This document shows, piece after piece, positions 16,891 to 25,402 of a stretch of DNA of 50,058 nt. A program made the translations under genes and the position numbers. How positions within the stretch are numbered: position 1 is the first letter of the stretch; the number at the start of each line of letters is the position of its first letter. This stretch comes from Rubrivivax sp. (GTDB taxonomy: Bacteria > Pseudomonadota > Gammaproteobacteria > Burkholderiales > Burkholderiaceae_C), in NCBI GenBank assembly GCA_027485165.1, contig JAIXRN010000031.1, positions 1 to 50,058 on the forward strand. The letters are read 5' to 3'. Below the pieces are notes generated by a model, which worked only from the letters and a program-made list of their open reading frames with translations, was not told the origin of the DNA and did not search any database.

Positions 16891-17861
16891 ACGTCAACGA
16901 CATGCCCACCGCCGCACCGCCGCGGCGCGACCCCCGCCGCGCCGCTCACGAAATCAACAAGCTGAGCAAGCGGCTGCACCACCAGGTGGGCCAGGCGATT
17001 GCCGACTTCAACATGATCGAAGCCGGCGACAAGGTGATGGTGTGCGTCTCGGGCGGCAAGGACAGCTACAGCCTGCTGGACATCCTGATCAGCCTGCGCC
17101 AGCGCGCGCCGGTGCACTTCGACATCATCGCGGTGAACCTGGACCAGAAACAGCCCGGCTTCCCGGAACATGTTCTGCCGCAGTATCTGGCCAGCCGCGA
17201 CATCCCCTTCCACATCGAGAACCAGGACACCTACAGCATCGTCAAGAAGCTGGTGCCTGAAGGCAAGACGATGTGCAGCCTGTGCAGCCGGCTGCGCCGC
17301 GGCATCCTGTACCGCGTGGCGGGCGAGTTGGGTGCGACCAAGATCGCGCTGGGCCACCACCGCGACGACATGGTGGTGACGCTGCTGATGAACATGTTCT
17401 TCGGCGGGCGGCTCAAGGGCATGCCAGCCAAGCTGGCCAGCGACGACGGCCGGCACATGGTCATCCGCCCGCTGGCCTACGTGGCCGAGGCCGACCTGCA
17501 GCGCTGGGCCGAGCACAAGCAGTTCCCCATCATCCCCTGCACACTGTGCGGCAGCCAGGACAACCTGCAGCGTGTGCAGGTGAAGAAGATGATCCACGAC
17601 TGGGAACGCCAATACCCCGGGCGCATCGACAACCTGTTTCACGCGATGACGCATGTGACGCCTTCGCACCTGCTGGACCGGAACCTATTCCCCTTCACCA
17701 CCCTCCAAGCCAATGGCGTGCCGGCCGCTGACGGCGACAAGGCTTTCGATGACGAACCTTGCGCCCCCGCGCCCGCGCTCAAGGACGGCCTGCAGCCGCT
17801 GCAGGCGATGAACTTCGCCCGCGGCCTGCGGCTGGCGCCGCTGGCCACTGAAGAGGACTGA
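16887..17861 (+). CDS. ttcA: tRNA 2-thiocytidine(32) synthetase TtcA
   Basis: A 324-residue iron-sulfur enzyme that thiolates cytidine 32 of certain tRNAs using ATP. The PP-loop motif is SGGKDS at residues 55-60. Two CxxC pairs that bind the [4Fe-4S] cluster are present: MCSLC (C130, C133) and PCTLC (C218, C221). [17 protein letters not shown] is another TtcA block. The start ATG at 16887 overlaps folB. The pairing of pterin genes with ttcA is an order I associate with Burkholderiales; no direct functional link is known. Confidence 0.96.
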   Translation: MNVNDMPTAAPPRRDPRRAAHEINKLSKRLHHQVGQAIADFNMIEAGDKVMVCVSGGKDSYSLLDILISLRQRAPVHFDIIAVNLDQKQPGFPEHVLPQYLASRDIPFHIENQDTYSIVKKLVPEGKTMCSLCSRLRRGILYRVAGELGATKIALGHHRDDMVVTLLMNMFFGGRLKGMPAKLASDDGRHMVIRPLAYVAEADLQRWAEHKQFPIIPCTLCGSQDNLQRVQVKKMIHDWERQYPGRIDNLFHAMTHVTPSHLLDRNLFPFTTLQANGVPAADGDKAFDDEPCAPAPALKDGLQPLQAMNFARGLRLAPLATEED

Positions 17862-17867
17862 AGCGCT

Positions 17868-18470
17868 GTGAACCTGATGCGAGCCACCCCCCTGGTCCTG
17901 GCTGCGGCCCTGCTGAGCGGCTGCGCGGCGCTGAGCAGCGTCAGCAGCGACGTTTCCAGCTACGGCGAATGGCCCGCCAGCCGTGCGCCCGGCACGTATG
18001 CCTTCGAACGTCTGCCTTCGCAGCAGGCGCTGGCCGCTGAAAGCGACGCCCTGGAAGCGGCTGCCACCCCGGCTCTGGCCAAGGCCGGCTTCACTCCTGC
18101 TGCCGCCGGCCGTGAACCAGACGTGCTGGTGCAAGTCGGCTCGCGCTACCAGCGCAGCGAAGACAGCCGCTGGGACGACCGCCTGTGGTGGTCGGCCGGC
18201 TTCGGCCACTGGCGCCGCGGCTACGGGCTGTCACCCCGCTTTGGCTTTGCGTACAGCAGCGAACCTGCCCGCTATGACCGCGAAGTTGCGGTGCTGATCC
18301 GCGACCGGGCCAGCGGCAAGCCATTGTTCGAAGCGCGGGCCACGAACGAAGGCATGCGCCGCGGCGACCCGGTTATCCAGGCCGCGCTGTTCCAGGCGGC
18401 GCTGGCCGACTTCCCCAAGTTGGGCATCAACCCGCGCCGTGTGACGGTGGCGCTTCCGCCCGCACCCTGA
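17868..18470 (+). CDS. DUF4136-type lipoprotein
   Basis: A 200-residue predicted lipoprotein: a short signal sequence ends in the lipobox LLSGC with Cys19 as the lipidation site. The mature part contains TYAFERLP near the start and a central DVLVQVG strand followed by an aromatic, glycine-rich segment (WWSAGFGHWRRGYG). VAVLIRDRASGKPLFEARA comes next, a pattern of the DUF4136 envelope lipoproteins. Function is unknown. I use the GTG at 17868, because GAGGA at 17853-17857 is 10 bases before it; an ATG at 17877 is too far from that site. It begins 6 bases after ttcA and probably rides on the same transcript. Confidence 0.82.
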   Translation: MNLMRATPLVLAAALLSGCAALSSVSSDVSSYGEWPASRAPGTYAFERLPSQQALAAESDALEAAATPALAKAGFTPAAAGREPDVLVQVGSRYQRSEDSRWDDRLWWSAGFGHWRRGYGLSPRFGFAYSSEPARYDREVAVLIRDRASGKPLFEARATNEGMRRGDPVIQAALFQAALADFPKLGINPRRVTVALPPAP

Positions 18471-18484
18471 CGCCACGGGCGGCT

Positions 18485-18515
18485 GGCTGATGCCAGGCCG
18501 CAGGGCCCATCAGCC
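18485..18515. terminator. Hairpin between converging lipoprotein genes
   Basis: GGCTGATG (18485-18492) is inverted exactly at 18508-18515 around 15 bases. It lies between two convergent stops and overlaps the stop codon of the minus-strand gene. No T-run is present, so its role as a bidirectional terminator is only suggested by position. Confidence 0.35.
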
Positions 18516-19415
18516 CGGGTTCATCAGCGCCCGCACATCGTCTTCCCAGCCCTTCAGGCGCTGCTGGGCCTTCAGCCGCTGGGCCGGTGTGGTGGCGTTG
18601 TGGATCTGGGCAGCAAATTCACAGTTGTAGGCCGTCAGCCTGCGCTGGTAGGCGCGGTAGGCGGGGTCGGGCGACAGCTGGGCGCGTTCCGCCAGGGCGC
18701 GCAGGGCGGCCAGGCGCTGGTCGCGGTCGGCCCGCTCGGCGGCCAGCCGGCGCAGGGTCGCCACGATGTCGGCTTGGCGGCGCTGGCGTTCGGCCAGCCA
18801 GATTTCAGGGTCAAAGGGCGAAGCCGCCAGGCCCGTGCTGATGACGCGGCGCTGCGCTTCGCCCAGGCTGCCGTAGATTTGTTCTGCGCGGTCCAGGGCC
18901 CGCTGGGCGCTGTCGCGGCTGCGCTTGGCGGCGTCGGCTTGCAGGTACTCGGCCCGCATTTCCTGCTGGCCCTTGGCATAGCGCTGTTCAAGGTGCTTGA
19001 AGTTCGCTTCATCCCAGCTGGGCAGCAGGTCAGCCAGCTGCACCAGGGCACGGTCGATGGACGGGTCTGCCGCTGTGCGCACCCGGGCAAACCAGCCGCA
19101 GGCCGCGTCGCCCGTGGTGGGCTGCGCCAGTACGGGCTGCAAGCTGGCCAGCAGGCCCGCCAGTTCAGGCAGCTGGGTGCGGCGGTGCCAGTCGAAGTAG
19201 GTTTCGATGGCCTGGCGTGCTGCCGGTGACTGGGCGCTGTTGAAGTCCACATAGCCGTCCGCCCACCACCACGTGAGCTGGGGGGCACTGCTGTAGGCCA
19301 GTCTTACCGTGCTGCAACCGGCCAGCGCCAGCGCGGCGGCGCCGATAATCGCCAGTCTGGCCGCATGGGCGGCTGCAATACGGAACGACGCGATGGCGCT
19401 GAATGTCGTGGTCAT
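18510..19415 (-). CDS. DUF6279-like lipoprotein
   Basis: A 301-residue protein with a signal peptide ending in the lipobox LALAGC (Cys34), so it is a predicted envelope lipoprotein. The mature start [21 protein letters not shown], with its tryptophan triplet, is the recognisable mark of this family. The remainder is mostly charged helix (for example [20 protein letters not shown]), with likely coiled-coil character. The function is unknown. The only ATG that gives a proper signal peptide is at 19415, which makes the gene overlap the divergent glmU start (19393) by 23 bases; its promoter must therefore lie inside glmU. Confidence 0.82.
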   Translation of the reverse strand: MTTTFSAIASFRIAAAHAARLAIIGAAALALAGCSTVRLAYSSAPQLTWWWADGYVDFNSAQSPAARQAIETYFDWHRRTQLPELAGLLASLQPVLAQPTTGDAACGWFARVRTAADPSIDRALVQLADLLPSWDEANFKHLEQRYAKGQQEMRAEYLQADAAKRSRDSAQRALDRAEQIYGSLGEAQRRVISTGLAASPFDPEIWLAERQRRQADIVATLRRLAAERADRDQRLAALRALAERAQLSPDPAYRAYQRRLTAYNCEFAAQIHNATTPAQRLKAQQRLKGWEDDVRALMNPG

Positions 19416-20763
19416 GGCTGCGGGCAAGGGTACCCGAATGAAATCGGCCCTGCCGAAGGTGCTGCATGGCCTGGGCGGGCGGGCACTGCTGCAGCATGTG
19501 CTGGACGCCGCGGCCCCGCTGCAGGCCCGCCGCACGGTGGTCGTTACCGGCCATGGGGCCGATGCCGTCGAAGCCATGGCCGCCACCAGCGGCGCCGTGT
19601 TCGCGCGCCAGATGCCGCAGCTGGGCACCGGCCATGCGGTACAGCAGGCTGTGCCGCTGCTGGACGACGCGGCCACGACCAGCCTGGTGCTGAATGGCGA
19701 CGTGCCGCTCGTGCGCACAGACACGATCCAGGCCCTGGCTGCCGCCTGCGACGGCCGCCGGCTGGCGCTGCTGACGGTCAACCTGGCCGACGCAAGCGGC
19801 TACGGGCGCATCGTCCGCCAGGGCGACAACGTGCAGGCCATCGTCGAACACAAGGACGCCAGCGCTGCCCAACGCGAGATCCGCGAGGTCTACACCGGCA
19901 TCATGGCCGCGCCCACGGCAGCCCTGAAACGCTGGCTGGCCCGGCTGGAAAACAAGAATGCCCAGGGCGAGTACTACCTGACGGATGTCGTCGCACTGGC
20001 CGTGGCCGAAGGCATGGCGGTGGTCACGTCGCCGGCCGGCAGCGAAACCGAGGTTCTCGGCGTCAACAGTCCGAAGCAGCTGGCCGACCTGGAACGCCGC
20101 TATCAGGCCCTGCAGGCCGACGCCCTGCTGGAAGCCGGGGTGCGGCTGGCCGACCCGGCCCGGCTGGACGTGCGCGGCCACCTGCAGTGCGGCAGCGACG
20201 TGTCGATCGACGTCAACTGCGTCTTCGAAGGCCGCGTGGTGCTGGGCGACGGCGTGCGGGTGGGGCCGAACTGCGTGATCCGCGATGCCCGTATCGGTGC
20301 CGGGGCTGTGATCCACGCTTTCACGCATATAGATGACGCCACAGTGGGCGCAGGTGCCCTGATCGGCCCCTACGCGCGGCTACGGCCCGGCGCCGACCTG
20401 GGCGAGGACGTGCACATCGGCAACTTCGTCGAAGTCAAGAACAGCACCCTGGCCCGCGGCGCCAAGGCCAACCACCTGGCCTACCTGGGCGATGCCACGG
20501 TCGGCGAACGGGTGAACTTCGGCGCTGGCAGCATCACCGCCAACTACGACGGCGCGAACAAGCACCGCACGGTGATTGGCAACGACGTGCACGTGGGCAG
20601 CAATTGCGTGTTGGTGGCACCACTGACGCTGGGCAACGGCGCCACGGTGGGCGGCGGGTCGACACTGAACCGCGACGCGCCCGCGGGGCAGCTGACGGTG
20701 GCCCGGGCACGCGCCGTCACCCTGCCCGGCTGGCAAAGACCGGCCAAGAACACACCGCGCTGA
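19393..20763 (+). CDS. glmU: Bifunctional UDP-GlcNAc pyrophosphorylase / GlcN-1-P acetyltransferase
   Basis: A 456-residue cytoplasmic enzyme making UDP-N-acetylglucosamine for peptidoglycan and LPS. The N-terminal uridyltransferase domain opens with [14 protein letters not shown] and continues with [18 protein letters not shown] and an [17 protein letters not shown] block. From about residue 250 the left-handed beta helix is visible as repeated hexads, ending with [10 protein letters not shown] and [16 protein letters not shown], where the acetyltransferase active site lies. Length is as expected. The start ATG at 19393 matches the family; the frame is open further left but that part has no similarity. 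No partner gene follows directly. Confidence 0.97.
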   Translation: MALNVVVMAAGKGTRMKSALPKVLHGLGGRALLQHVLDAAAPLQARRTVVVTGHGADAVEAMAATSGAVFARQMPQLGTGHAVQQAVPLLDDAATTSLVLNGDVPLVRTDTIQALAAACDGRRLALLTVNLADASGYGRIVRQGDNVQAIVEHKDASAAQREIREVYTGIMAAPTAALKRWLARLENKNAQGEYYLTDVVALAVAEGMAVVTSPAGSETEVLGVNSPKQLADLERRYQALQADALLEAGVRLADPARLDVRGHLQCGSDVSIDVNCVFEGRVVLGDGVRVGPNCVIRDARIGAGAVIHAFTHIDDATVGAGALIGPYARLRPGADLGEDVHIGNFVEVKNSTLARGAKANHLAYLGDATVGERVNFGAGSITANYDGANKHRTVIGNDVHVGSNCVLVAPLTLGNGATVGGGSTLNRDAPAGQLTVARARAVTLPGWQRPAKNTPR

Positions 20764-21081
20764 ACCCGACACCCGGCGAAATGCCCGTGTCAGCCGGCAA
20801 GAACGCACACCGAGGCGGCTTTGACCACCCGATTACGGATGAACCCCCGGTGCGAGGGGTTGGTCGCCGCACCTGACTGCGCGCAAACTGCGCCGCAGGC
20901 CCTGAAGCAACGGATCACACCCTGCGTCGGTGGTCAAAGCCAAACGACAACGCAACGACTCCAACAACGACCTGCTCAAGCAGGCCCAGGCTCAGCAGGC
21001 CCCTGATACAGGGGGTGCTGTTTACCAGTAATCTCGCGCACACTCCGTCAACGTGTCAGCAACCTTCTCAAGGGAACGACC
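20764..21081. other. Gene-free stretch between glmU and the PEP-CTERM gene
   Basis: These 318 bases hold no credible gene on either strand. I see short inverted repeats that can pair, such as AACCCC with GGGGTT near 20841-20860 and GGTGCG with CGCACC near 20850-20873. There is no T-run that would make a clear glmU terminator. The last 80 bases are less G+C-rich and should contain the promoter of the next gene; I could not pick convincing -35/-10 boxes. AAGGGA at 21070-21075 is the ribosome-binding site. Confidence 0.6.
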
Positions 21082-21747
21082 ATGAAAACTGTCATCGCCT
21101 CGATCGTTTTGAGCGTGCCTTTGTTGGCATCCGCATCAAACCTGCTTCTGAACCCCACATTCACGGTCTCCGGCTCGCCCGCATTCGGTGCCTGGACCGC
21201 TGGCCCCAACGGCGGTACCTTCCCCGCCGCCGCGGTGGCCCCTGGCGTGCAATCCTTCGGCAACGTCATTCCGGCTGACTCAGGTGCCACGGGCGCCACT
21301 GGCAGCCTGAGCCCCACGCCGGCCGGCAACCTGGTGTACTTCGTTGACGACGCCGCGACCCAGATCGTCTACCAGACGCTCGTGTTCCCGACGGCCGGCG
21401 TGTACAACGTTGGTTTCGATTTCTTCATCCCGCAAATCGGCATCGCCAATCCGGCGCCGTCGGTGTTGAACGTGACCTTCGGTTCGTTCATTACTTCCGT
21501 CACCACCAGCACGACGCCGTTCTCGTCTAACTGGCGGCACGTCGGTGGCACGGTTGCCCTGCCCGCCGGCGCGTACACCTTCAGTTTCTCGTTCGTGTCT
21601 TCGGGCAATGGCGCTTTGGCCGCAGACGACATCGCCATCGCCCGGCCCTATGTCGCGGTGGTGCCGGAACCGTCGACCTACGGCATGTTGGCCGCTGGTT
21701 TGATTGCTGTCGGCGCCTTTGTGCGTCGTCGCAGCACGCAGGCCTGA
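21082..21747 (+). CDS. PEP-CTERM sorting domain protein
   Basis: A 221-residue exported protein. The signal peptide is MKTVIASIVLSVPLLASAS. The mature part (NLLLNPTFTVSGSPAFGAW onward) has the N-terminal NL-N-F pattern and beta-rich composition of carbohydrate-binding-like PEP-CTERM proteins. The C-terminus has the sorting signal: VPEPST starting at residue 194, a hydrophobic helix (GMLAAGLIAVGAF) and an arginine cluster (VRRR). Exosortase would cut near PEP and process the protein for the cell surface or extracellular matrix. No exosortase gene is in this window. Base composition is somewhat less G+C-rich than neighbours (one 60-base line has 35 G/C). It stands alone and ends before a strong terminator. 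Confidence 0.93.
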   Translation: MKTVIASIVLSVPLLASASNLLLNPTFTVSGSPAFGAWTAGPNGGTFPAAAVAPGVQSFGNVIPADSGATGATGSLSPTPAGNLVYFVDDAATQIVYQTLVFPTAGVYNVGFDFFIPQIGIANPAPSVLNVTFGSFITSVTTSTTPFSSNWRHVGGTVALPAGAYTFSFSFVSSGNGALAADDIAIARPYVAVVPEPSTYGMLAAGLIAVGAFVRRRSTQA

Positions 21748-21803
21748 TGATGGCCGGCAAGGTGCCCATGCGGCATTTTGGAAGGTGACAAGTCGCCCTC
21801 AGC

Positions 21804-21832
21804 AAAAAAGCCCACCGTTAGTGGGCTTTTTT
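21804..21832. terminator. Strong bidirectional intrinsic terminator
   Basis: AAAAAAGCCCAC (21804-21815) and its exact complement (21821-21832) enclose a CGTTA loop. The stem ends in six T on the plus strand and six T on the minus strand. It lies between the stop of the PEP-CTERM gene and the stop of the convergent UDG gene, and should end both transcripts. Confidence 0.93.
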
Positions 21833-21851
21833 GTTTTCAGCCGCGGCTGAT

Positions 21852-22721
21852 CTATTTTTGGGGCAAACCGGCCGTGTCAGCTGCCAGACACAGGTCAGCC
21901 CAGGCCTTGGCCTTTTCGCCAGGGCTGCGCAGCAGGTAGGACGGGTGATAGGTAACGATCACCGAGCTGCCACCCAAGCTGTGAACCCGCCCGCGCAGCT
22001 GGCCCAGCGGGGCCGGGTCGCCCAGCAGGGCCTGCGCCGCCGTTTTCCCCATCGCCAGAATCGTGCGGGGCTGCTGCAGCGCGATCTGGCGCTGCAGAAA
22101 TGGCGCACAGGCCTGGAGCTCCTGCGCTTGCGGGGTGCGGTTGGCTGGCGGCCGGCACTTCAGTGCGTTGGCGATGTAGACACTGCGGTTGGGCTCGCCG
22201 TCGGTTTGGCGGGACAGCCCCAAGGCCTGCAGCATGCTGTCCAGCAGCTGGCCTGAAGGGCCAACGAAGGGCTCGCCCAAAGCGTCTTCCTGCGCGCCAG
22301 GTGCTTCGCCAACGATCAGCCATTGCCCCTGCTGATGACCGGCACCGAACACCGTCTGCGTGCGGCCCTGGCACAGCGCGCAAGCACGGCAGCCAGCCAC
22401 CGTCTGCTGCAGCGCGGGCCAGTCCATACCTGCCACATCGGCGTTCGGGGCCGGCGTCCAGACAGGCACTGAAACAGTTTCCGCCGACTTGGCGATCTGC
22501 CGGCTGGCAGCTGGGGAGTCCAAAGGCCCGGTTGACAGGATCTCGTTCTGGGCTGCCCGACCAGGCGCTGACACAGCGGGTGCCGCAGCGGCTGGAAGCG
22601 GCGACGGCGCCGCGTCCGGCTGGGCGTCGGGCGCCGCGGGCTGCGCAGCGCCAACGGGCGCCGACCACAGCCGCAGGCCCATGGCCCGCAGCATGTTCAT
22701 TTGGCGATCCGACCAGGCCAT
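21852..22721 (-). CDS. Family 4 (Fe-S) uracil-DNA glycosylase
   Basis: A 289-residue DNA repair enzyme that removes uracil from DNA. Four cysteines for a [4Fe-4S] cluster fit the family: CxxC at C111/C114, then C189 and C205. Catalytic blocks are GEAPGAQED (138-146), PFVGPSGQLLD and YHPSYLLR near 258-265. The first 105 residues are an alanine- and proline-rich extension not needed for the fold, common in Burkholderiales homologues as I remember them; a start at one of the later Met codons is possible. The ATG at 22721 is one base after the rimI stop, so it is the last gene of the DMT-tsaB-rimI-udg operon. Confidence 0.92.
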   Translation of the reverse strand: MAWSDRQMNMLRAMGLRLWSAPVGAAQPAAPDAQPDAAPSPLPAAAAPAVSAPGRAAQNEILSTGPLDSPAASRQIAKSAETVSVPVWTPAPNADVAGMDWPALQQTVAGCRACALCQGRTQTVFGAGHQQGQWLIVGEAPGAQEDALGEPFVGPSGQLLDSMLQALGLSRQTDGEPNRSVYIANALKCRPPANRTPQAQELQACAPFLQRQIALQQPRTILAMGKTAAQALLGDPAPLGQLRGRVHSLGGSSVIVTYHPSYLLRSPGEKAKAWADLCLAADTAGLPQK

Positions 22722-22722
22722 T

Positions 22723-23175
22723 TCAGGCGGCACCGTGGGCCTGCAGGCCCAGGCGCATGACGATGGCATCTTCACGCCCGCCCGCAGCGGGGTAGTAGCC
22801 TGGCCGCTGCCCGATCGCCGCAAAGCCGAACTGCCGGTACAGCGAAAGTGCGCGCTGGTTGCTGGCCCGCACTTCCAGAAGCAGCTGCGCCAGGCCGCGC
22901 TGTTGGCCCAGCGACTGCACAGCCTGCAGCAGGGCCAGCCCCAGGCCTTGCCCTTGCCAGTCAGGCGCAACCGTGATGTTCAGCAAGTGCAGCTCGTCCA
23001 CGCCTGGCATGGCGACGAAGTATCCGGCCAGGACAACCTGCCCGTGGTCAAGCAGGTGCAGCACCTCGGCCGAGTAGCCGGCAGCCAGGGAGTCGATGAA
23101 GTTGCCCCGGCTCCACGGGAAGCTGTAGGCCTGTACCTCGATGGCCAGCACGGCGTCGATGTCACGTGTGTTCAT
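22723..23175 (-). CDS. rimI: Ribosomal protein S18 alanine N-acetyltransferase (GNAT)
   Basis: A 150-residue GNAT acetyltransferase that modifies the N-terminal alanine of ribosomal protein S18. Visible motifs are SFPWSRGNFIDSL (motif C/D), LLNITVAPDWQGQGLGLALL with the acetyl-CoA pyrophosphate loop QGQGLG, and EVRASNQRALSLYRQFGF with the YRQFGF (motif B). The usual start is taken at the ATG at 23175. The frame is open further upstream: an ATG at 23395-23397 overlaps the tsaB stop as ATGA and would add 74 residues that carry two copies of a 20-residue repeat. Neighbours tsaB upstream and udg downstream form the conserved order of the group. Confidence 0.9.
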   Translation of the reverse strand: MNTRDIDAVLAIEVQAYSFPWSRGNFIDSLAAGYSAEVLHLLDHGQVVLAGYFVAMPGVDELHLLNITVAPDWQGQGLGLALLQAVQSLGQQRGLAQLLLEVRASNQRALSLYRQFGFAAIGQRPGYYPAAGGREDAIVMRLGLQAHGAA

Positions 23176-23250
23176 CACCCTGCGCGTGCCGCGAAGCGGA
23201 GGACGGGGCACAGGCTGCGCCAGCGCAGCCGGGCGGATAGCCCCCAACAG

Positions 23251-23392
23251 GCCCTTCGGGCGGCCGGGCGGGGTGATCGAAGGACCTTCGTGCTCCGCAC
23301 TCCGGTATTCGCCCTTCGGGCGGCCGGGCGGGGTGATAGAAGAACCTTCGTGCTCCGCACTCCGGTATTCGCCCTTCGGGCGGCCGGGCGGG
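23251..23392. repeat. 60-bp tandem repeat, 2.4 copies
   Basis: Units at 23251-23310 and 23311-23370 differ at only two positions (23278 against 23338, and 23283 against 23343). A third, partial copy of 22 bases runs 23371-23392. Each unit starts with GCCCTTCGGGCGGCCGGGCG. The 60-bp period is divisible by three and leaves the minus-strand rimI frame open, encoding PGRPKGEYRSAEHEG repeatedly. I recall similar peptides from translated dispersed repeats in Burkholderiales genomes; that is memory, not a search. It fills most of the tsaB-rimI gap. Confidence 0.95.
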
Positions 23393-23393
23393 C

Positions 23394-24224
23394 TCATGCC
23401 GCCGGTGCTCCTGCGGCGGCCCGCTGCTTGGCGGCCAGACGCTCGTCGGTGGTCAGCGCGACCTTGTCGCGCAGGTAGAGGGGGAGGGCCCCGGCGGGGT
23501 CGACGGCCTGGCCGGCATGCCAGGCGGCCGCGGCCAATCTCCCCAGGGCGCCGGCGCGGTCGACTTCGCTCAAGACGCGGCCCGGAGATGGCGGCAGCCG
23601 TTCGGCGTGCAGCGCCCAGGCCGAACCGGCCCAGTGGCCGGCTGCCGCATGGGAGGCTGCGCTGGCCGCCAGGGCTGGCAGGCTGAGCAAGGCGGGTGCG
23701 GTCAGTGTCTGCCATTCGCCGCCGCTGTGGCGGTAGCGCCCGGCGTAGGCCTCGTCCATGCGTGCGTCCATGGCCACGTCGACGCTGAAGCCGCCCGTGT
23801 CGTCCAGGCCCGCCCCGGGCTGACCGCGTGCGTCTTCGGCCACGATCAGCAGGCTGTCGATTGGCAGCAGCCCCAACCCCAGCCCCAACGCCAGGCCCTG
23901 CGCCACGGCACAGGCCGTGCGCAAGCCTGTGAACGCGCCCGGACCCTGGCCGAAAGCGATGGCGTCCAGCGACTGCCAGTTCAGGCCAGCCTGCACCAGA
24001 AGCGCCCGGGCGCGCGGCAGCAAGGTTGCTGAAGCCGCCGCGCCACCGGGTTCGTTCAAGGTCCGCCACTCGCCACCGCAGACCAGTGCCACGGCCATCT
24101 GCTCGGTGGACGTGTCGAAGGCCAGCAGCACAGGGGCGCGGGCCGAAGACGCTGCCGGCGATCGCCCTGCGCCCGTGCCCGCAGGGGCACTGCCAGGATG
24201 GGTCGGCCGCGCGCTGGTGCTCAT
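23394..24224 (-). CDS. tsaB: tRNA t6A threonylcarbamoyltransferase subunit TsaB
   Basis: A 276-residue protein of the ASKHA fold that scaffolds TsaD and TsaE for N6-threonylcarbamoyladenosine formation at tRNA A37. The fold starts with LLAFDTSTEQMAVAL (Asp37) and continues with LDAIAFGQGPGAFTGLRTACAVAQGL, the most conserved TsaB stretch. The first 30 residues (serine, alanine and proline-rich) are outside the fold, so a later start is possible. The ATG at 24224 overlaps the DMT transporter stop in ATGA, and its TGA at 23394-23396 overlaps an in-frame ATG leading into rimI. TsaC, which makes the threonylcarbamoyl-AMP substrate, is encoded 4 kb away. Confidence 0.92.
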   Translation of the reverse strand: MSTSARPTHPGSAPAGTGAGRSPAASSARAPVLLAFDTSTEQMAVALVCGGEWRTLNEPGGAAASATLLPRARALLVQAGLNWQSLDAIAFGQGPGAFTGLRTACAVAQGLALGLGLGLLPIDSLLIVAEDARGQPGAGLDDTGGFSVDVAMDARMDEAYAGRYRHSGGEWQTLTAPALLSLPALAASAASHAAAGHWAGSAWALHAERLPPSPGRVLSEVDRAGALGRLAAAAWHAGQAVDPAGALPLYLRDKVALTTDERLAAKQRAAAGAPAA

Positions 24225-25210
24225 CGCGGCACCCCTGGCGCCTGCTGCAGGCCCGCCACCGGCCGCGCCGCGGCGGGCGCCGCCGCGCGCAGGCCCACCA
24301 CCAAGCCCAGGCCCACGCAGCACAGCCCGCCCAGGGCCGCCAGGCCCAGGGGTTCGCCCAGCAGCGGCACGGCCGACAAGGCCGCCAGCGGCGGCACCAG
24401 GGCGGTGAGCATGGTCGTGCGCAGCGGGCCCAGGGTCTGCACAACCTGCGTGTAGGCCAGCCCGGCCACCAGCATCGCCAGGCCGCCCTGGTAGACGGCC
24501 TGGAACGCCACTTCGCCCCAGGGCGCCTGGGGCAGGCGGCTGGGCACCCAGCCCGCCAACACGCCCAGCGCGTACGCGGGCACAGCCGTAACCAGGCAGC
24601 CGCCGGCGATCGCCAGGGTGGCGTCGACGGCGCCGATGCGCCAGCGCCGGCACAGCACGCCGTAGCTGGCCCAGGTCAGGCTGGCGGCCATGAACAGCAA
24701 GTCGCCGACCCAGGTCGTGCCGCCGTCGAAGGCCTGGGCCAGGCTGATACCGCCGACGAACACCCCGCCGCAGGCGATCAGCCCCAGGCCCAGCGCCCGG
24801 CCCCGGCTCAGGCCTTCCCCCAGCCACAGCCAGGCCAGAAGGGCCGTCCACAGCGGCAGCGAACCCGGCAACAGCACCGCGGCATGCGCCACTGGCGCGT
24901 AGAAGAAGCCGGCGTAGGCCAGGGCGCAATAGCCCACGCCTGCCACCCCAGCCAGCGCGGACCCGCGGGCCAGGGCCTGCATAGGCGTTGCCCCCAGCCC
25001 GGCCACAAAGGCCCGCCACCGCCAGGCCAACACAGGCAAGACCAGCAGGCCGGAAAAAGCGAACCTGAGCCAGGCGATGTCGAAAGGGTTCAAGCTGCGC
25101 GTGGCGCTGGACCGGGCCACCAGGATGAACGAAGTCCAGATCAGCAGGACCGTCGCCGCACACCCCGCACCGACCCAGAGCGCGCGCCGCGAAAGGGGCG
25201 TGGAAGGCAT
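24221..25210 (-). CDS. DMT superfamily transporter (EamA domains)
   Basis: A 329-residue inner-membrane protein with about ten hydrophobic helices in two homologous EamA halves. The first half includes LIWTSFILVARSS and FDIAWLRFAFSGLLVLPVL; the second starts near LLFMAASLTWASYGVLCRRW. It resembles drug/metabolite exporters of the RhaT/EamA type, with no clue to the substrate. The start is the ATG at 25210. It is the first gene of the minus-strand run with tsaB, rimI and udg; its stop overlaps the tsaB start (ATGA), which points to co-translation rather than shared function. Confidence 0.88.
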   Translation of the reverse strand: MPSTPLSRRALWVGAGCAATVLLIWTSFILVARSSATRSLNPFDIAWLRFAFSGLLVLPVLAWRWRAFVAGLGATPMQALARGSALAGVAGVGYCALAYAGFFYAPVAHAAVLLPGSLPLWTALLAWLWLGEGLSRGRALGLGLIACGGVFVGGISLAQAFDGGTTWVGDLLFMAASLTWASYGVLCRRWRIGAVDATLAIAGGCLVTAVPAYALGVLAGWVPSRLPQAPWGEVAFQAVYQGGLAMLVAGLAYTQVVQTLGPLRTTMLTALVPPLAALSAVPLLGEPLGLAALGGLCCVGLGLVVGLRAAAPAAARPVAGLQQAPGVPR

Positions 25211-25402
25211 GCCGGGCAGTTTAGCCGTGACATCATCCTGACGCTGCCTCGGGGCCGTCAGCGCGGGCCGGTGCAGCGCCCCATCACTGCGCCTGAAGAG
25301 ACAGCCCCTGTGAACACGGTTTTCCTGCGTCGCGGCGCGGCCTGCAAGCCCCGGCTGACAGGGCGGCCGAATCCAGCCCTGGCCCGCGCGAAGGTCCCTG
25401 CC

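Noticed and set aside
20990..21060. Sigma-54 promoter before the PEP-CTERM gene
   Set aside because: PEP-CTERM genes are often sigma-54-dependent, but I could not find GG and GC at the -24/-12 spacing here.
23251..23392. CRISPR-like array
   Set aside because: The units are contiguous 60-bp tandem copies without unique spacers, and there are no cas genes.
24026..25402. dacB frame extending 1.4 kb upstream of its likely start
   Set aside because: The extension runs antisense through the DMT transporter and tsaB and has the low-complexity Arg/Gln/Pro composition of a shadow frame; the signal peptide and ribosome-binding site fit the ATG at 25403.
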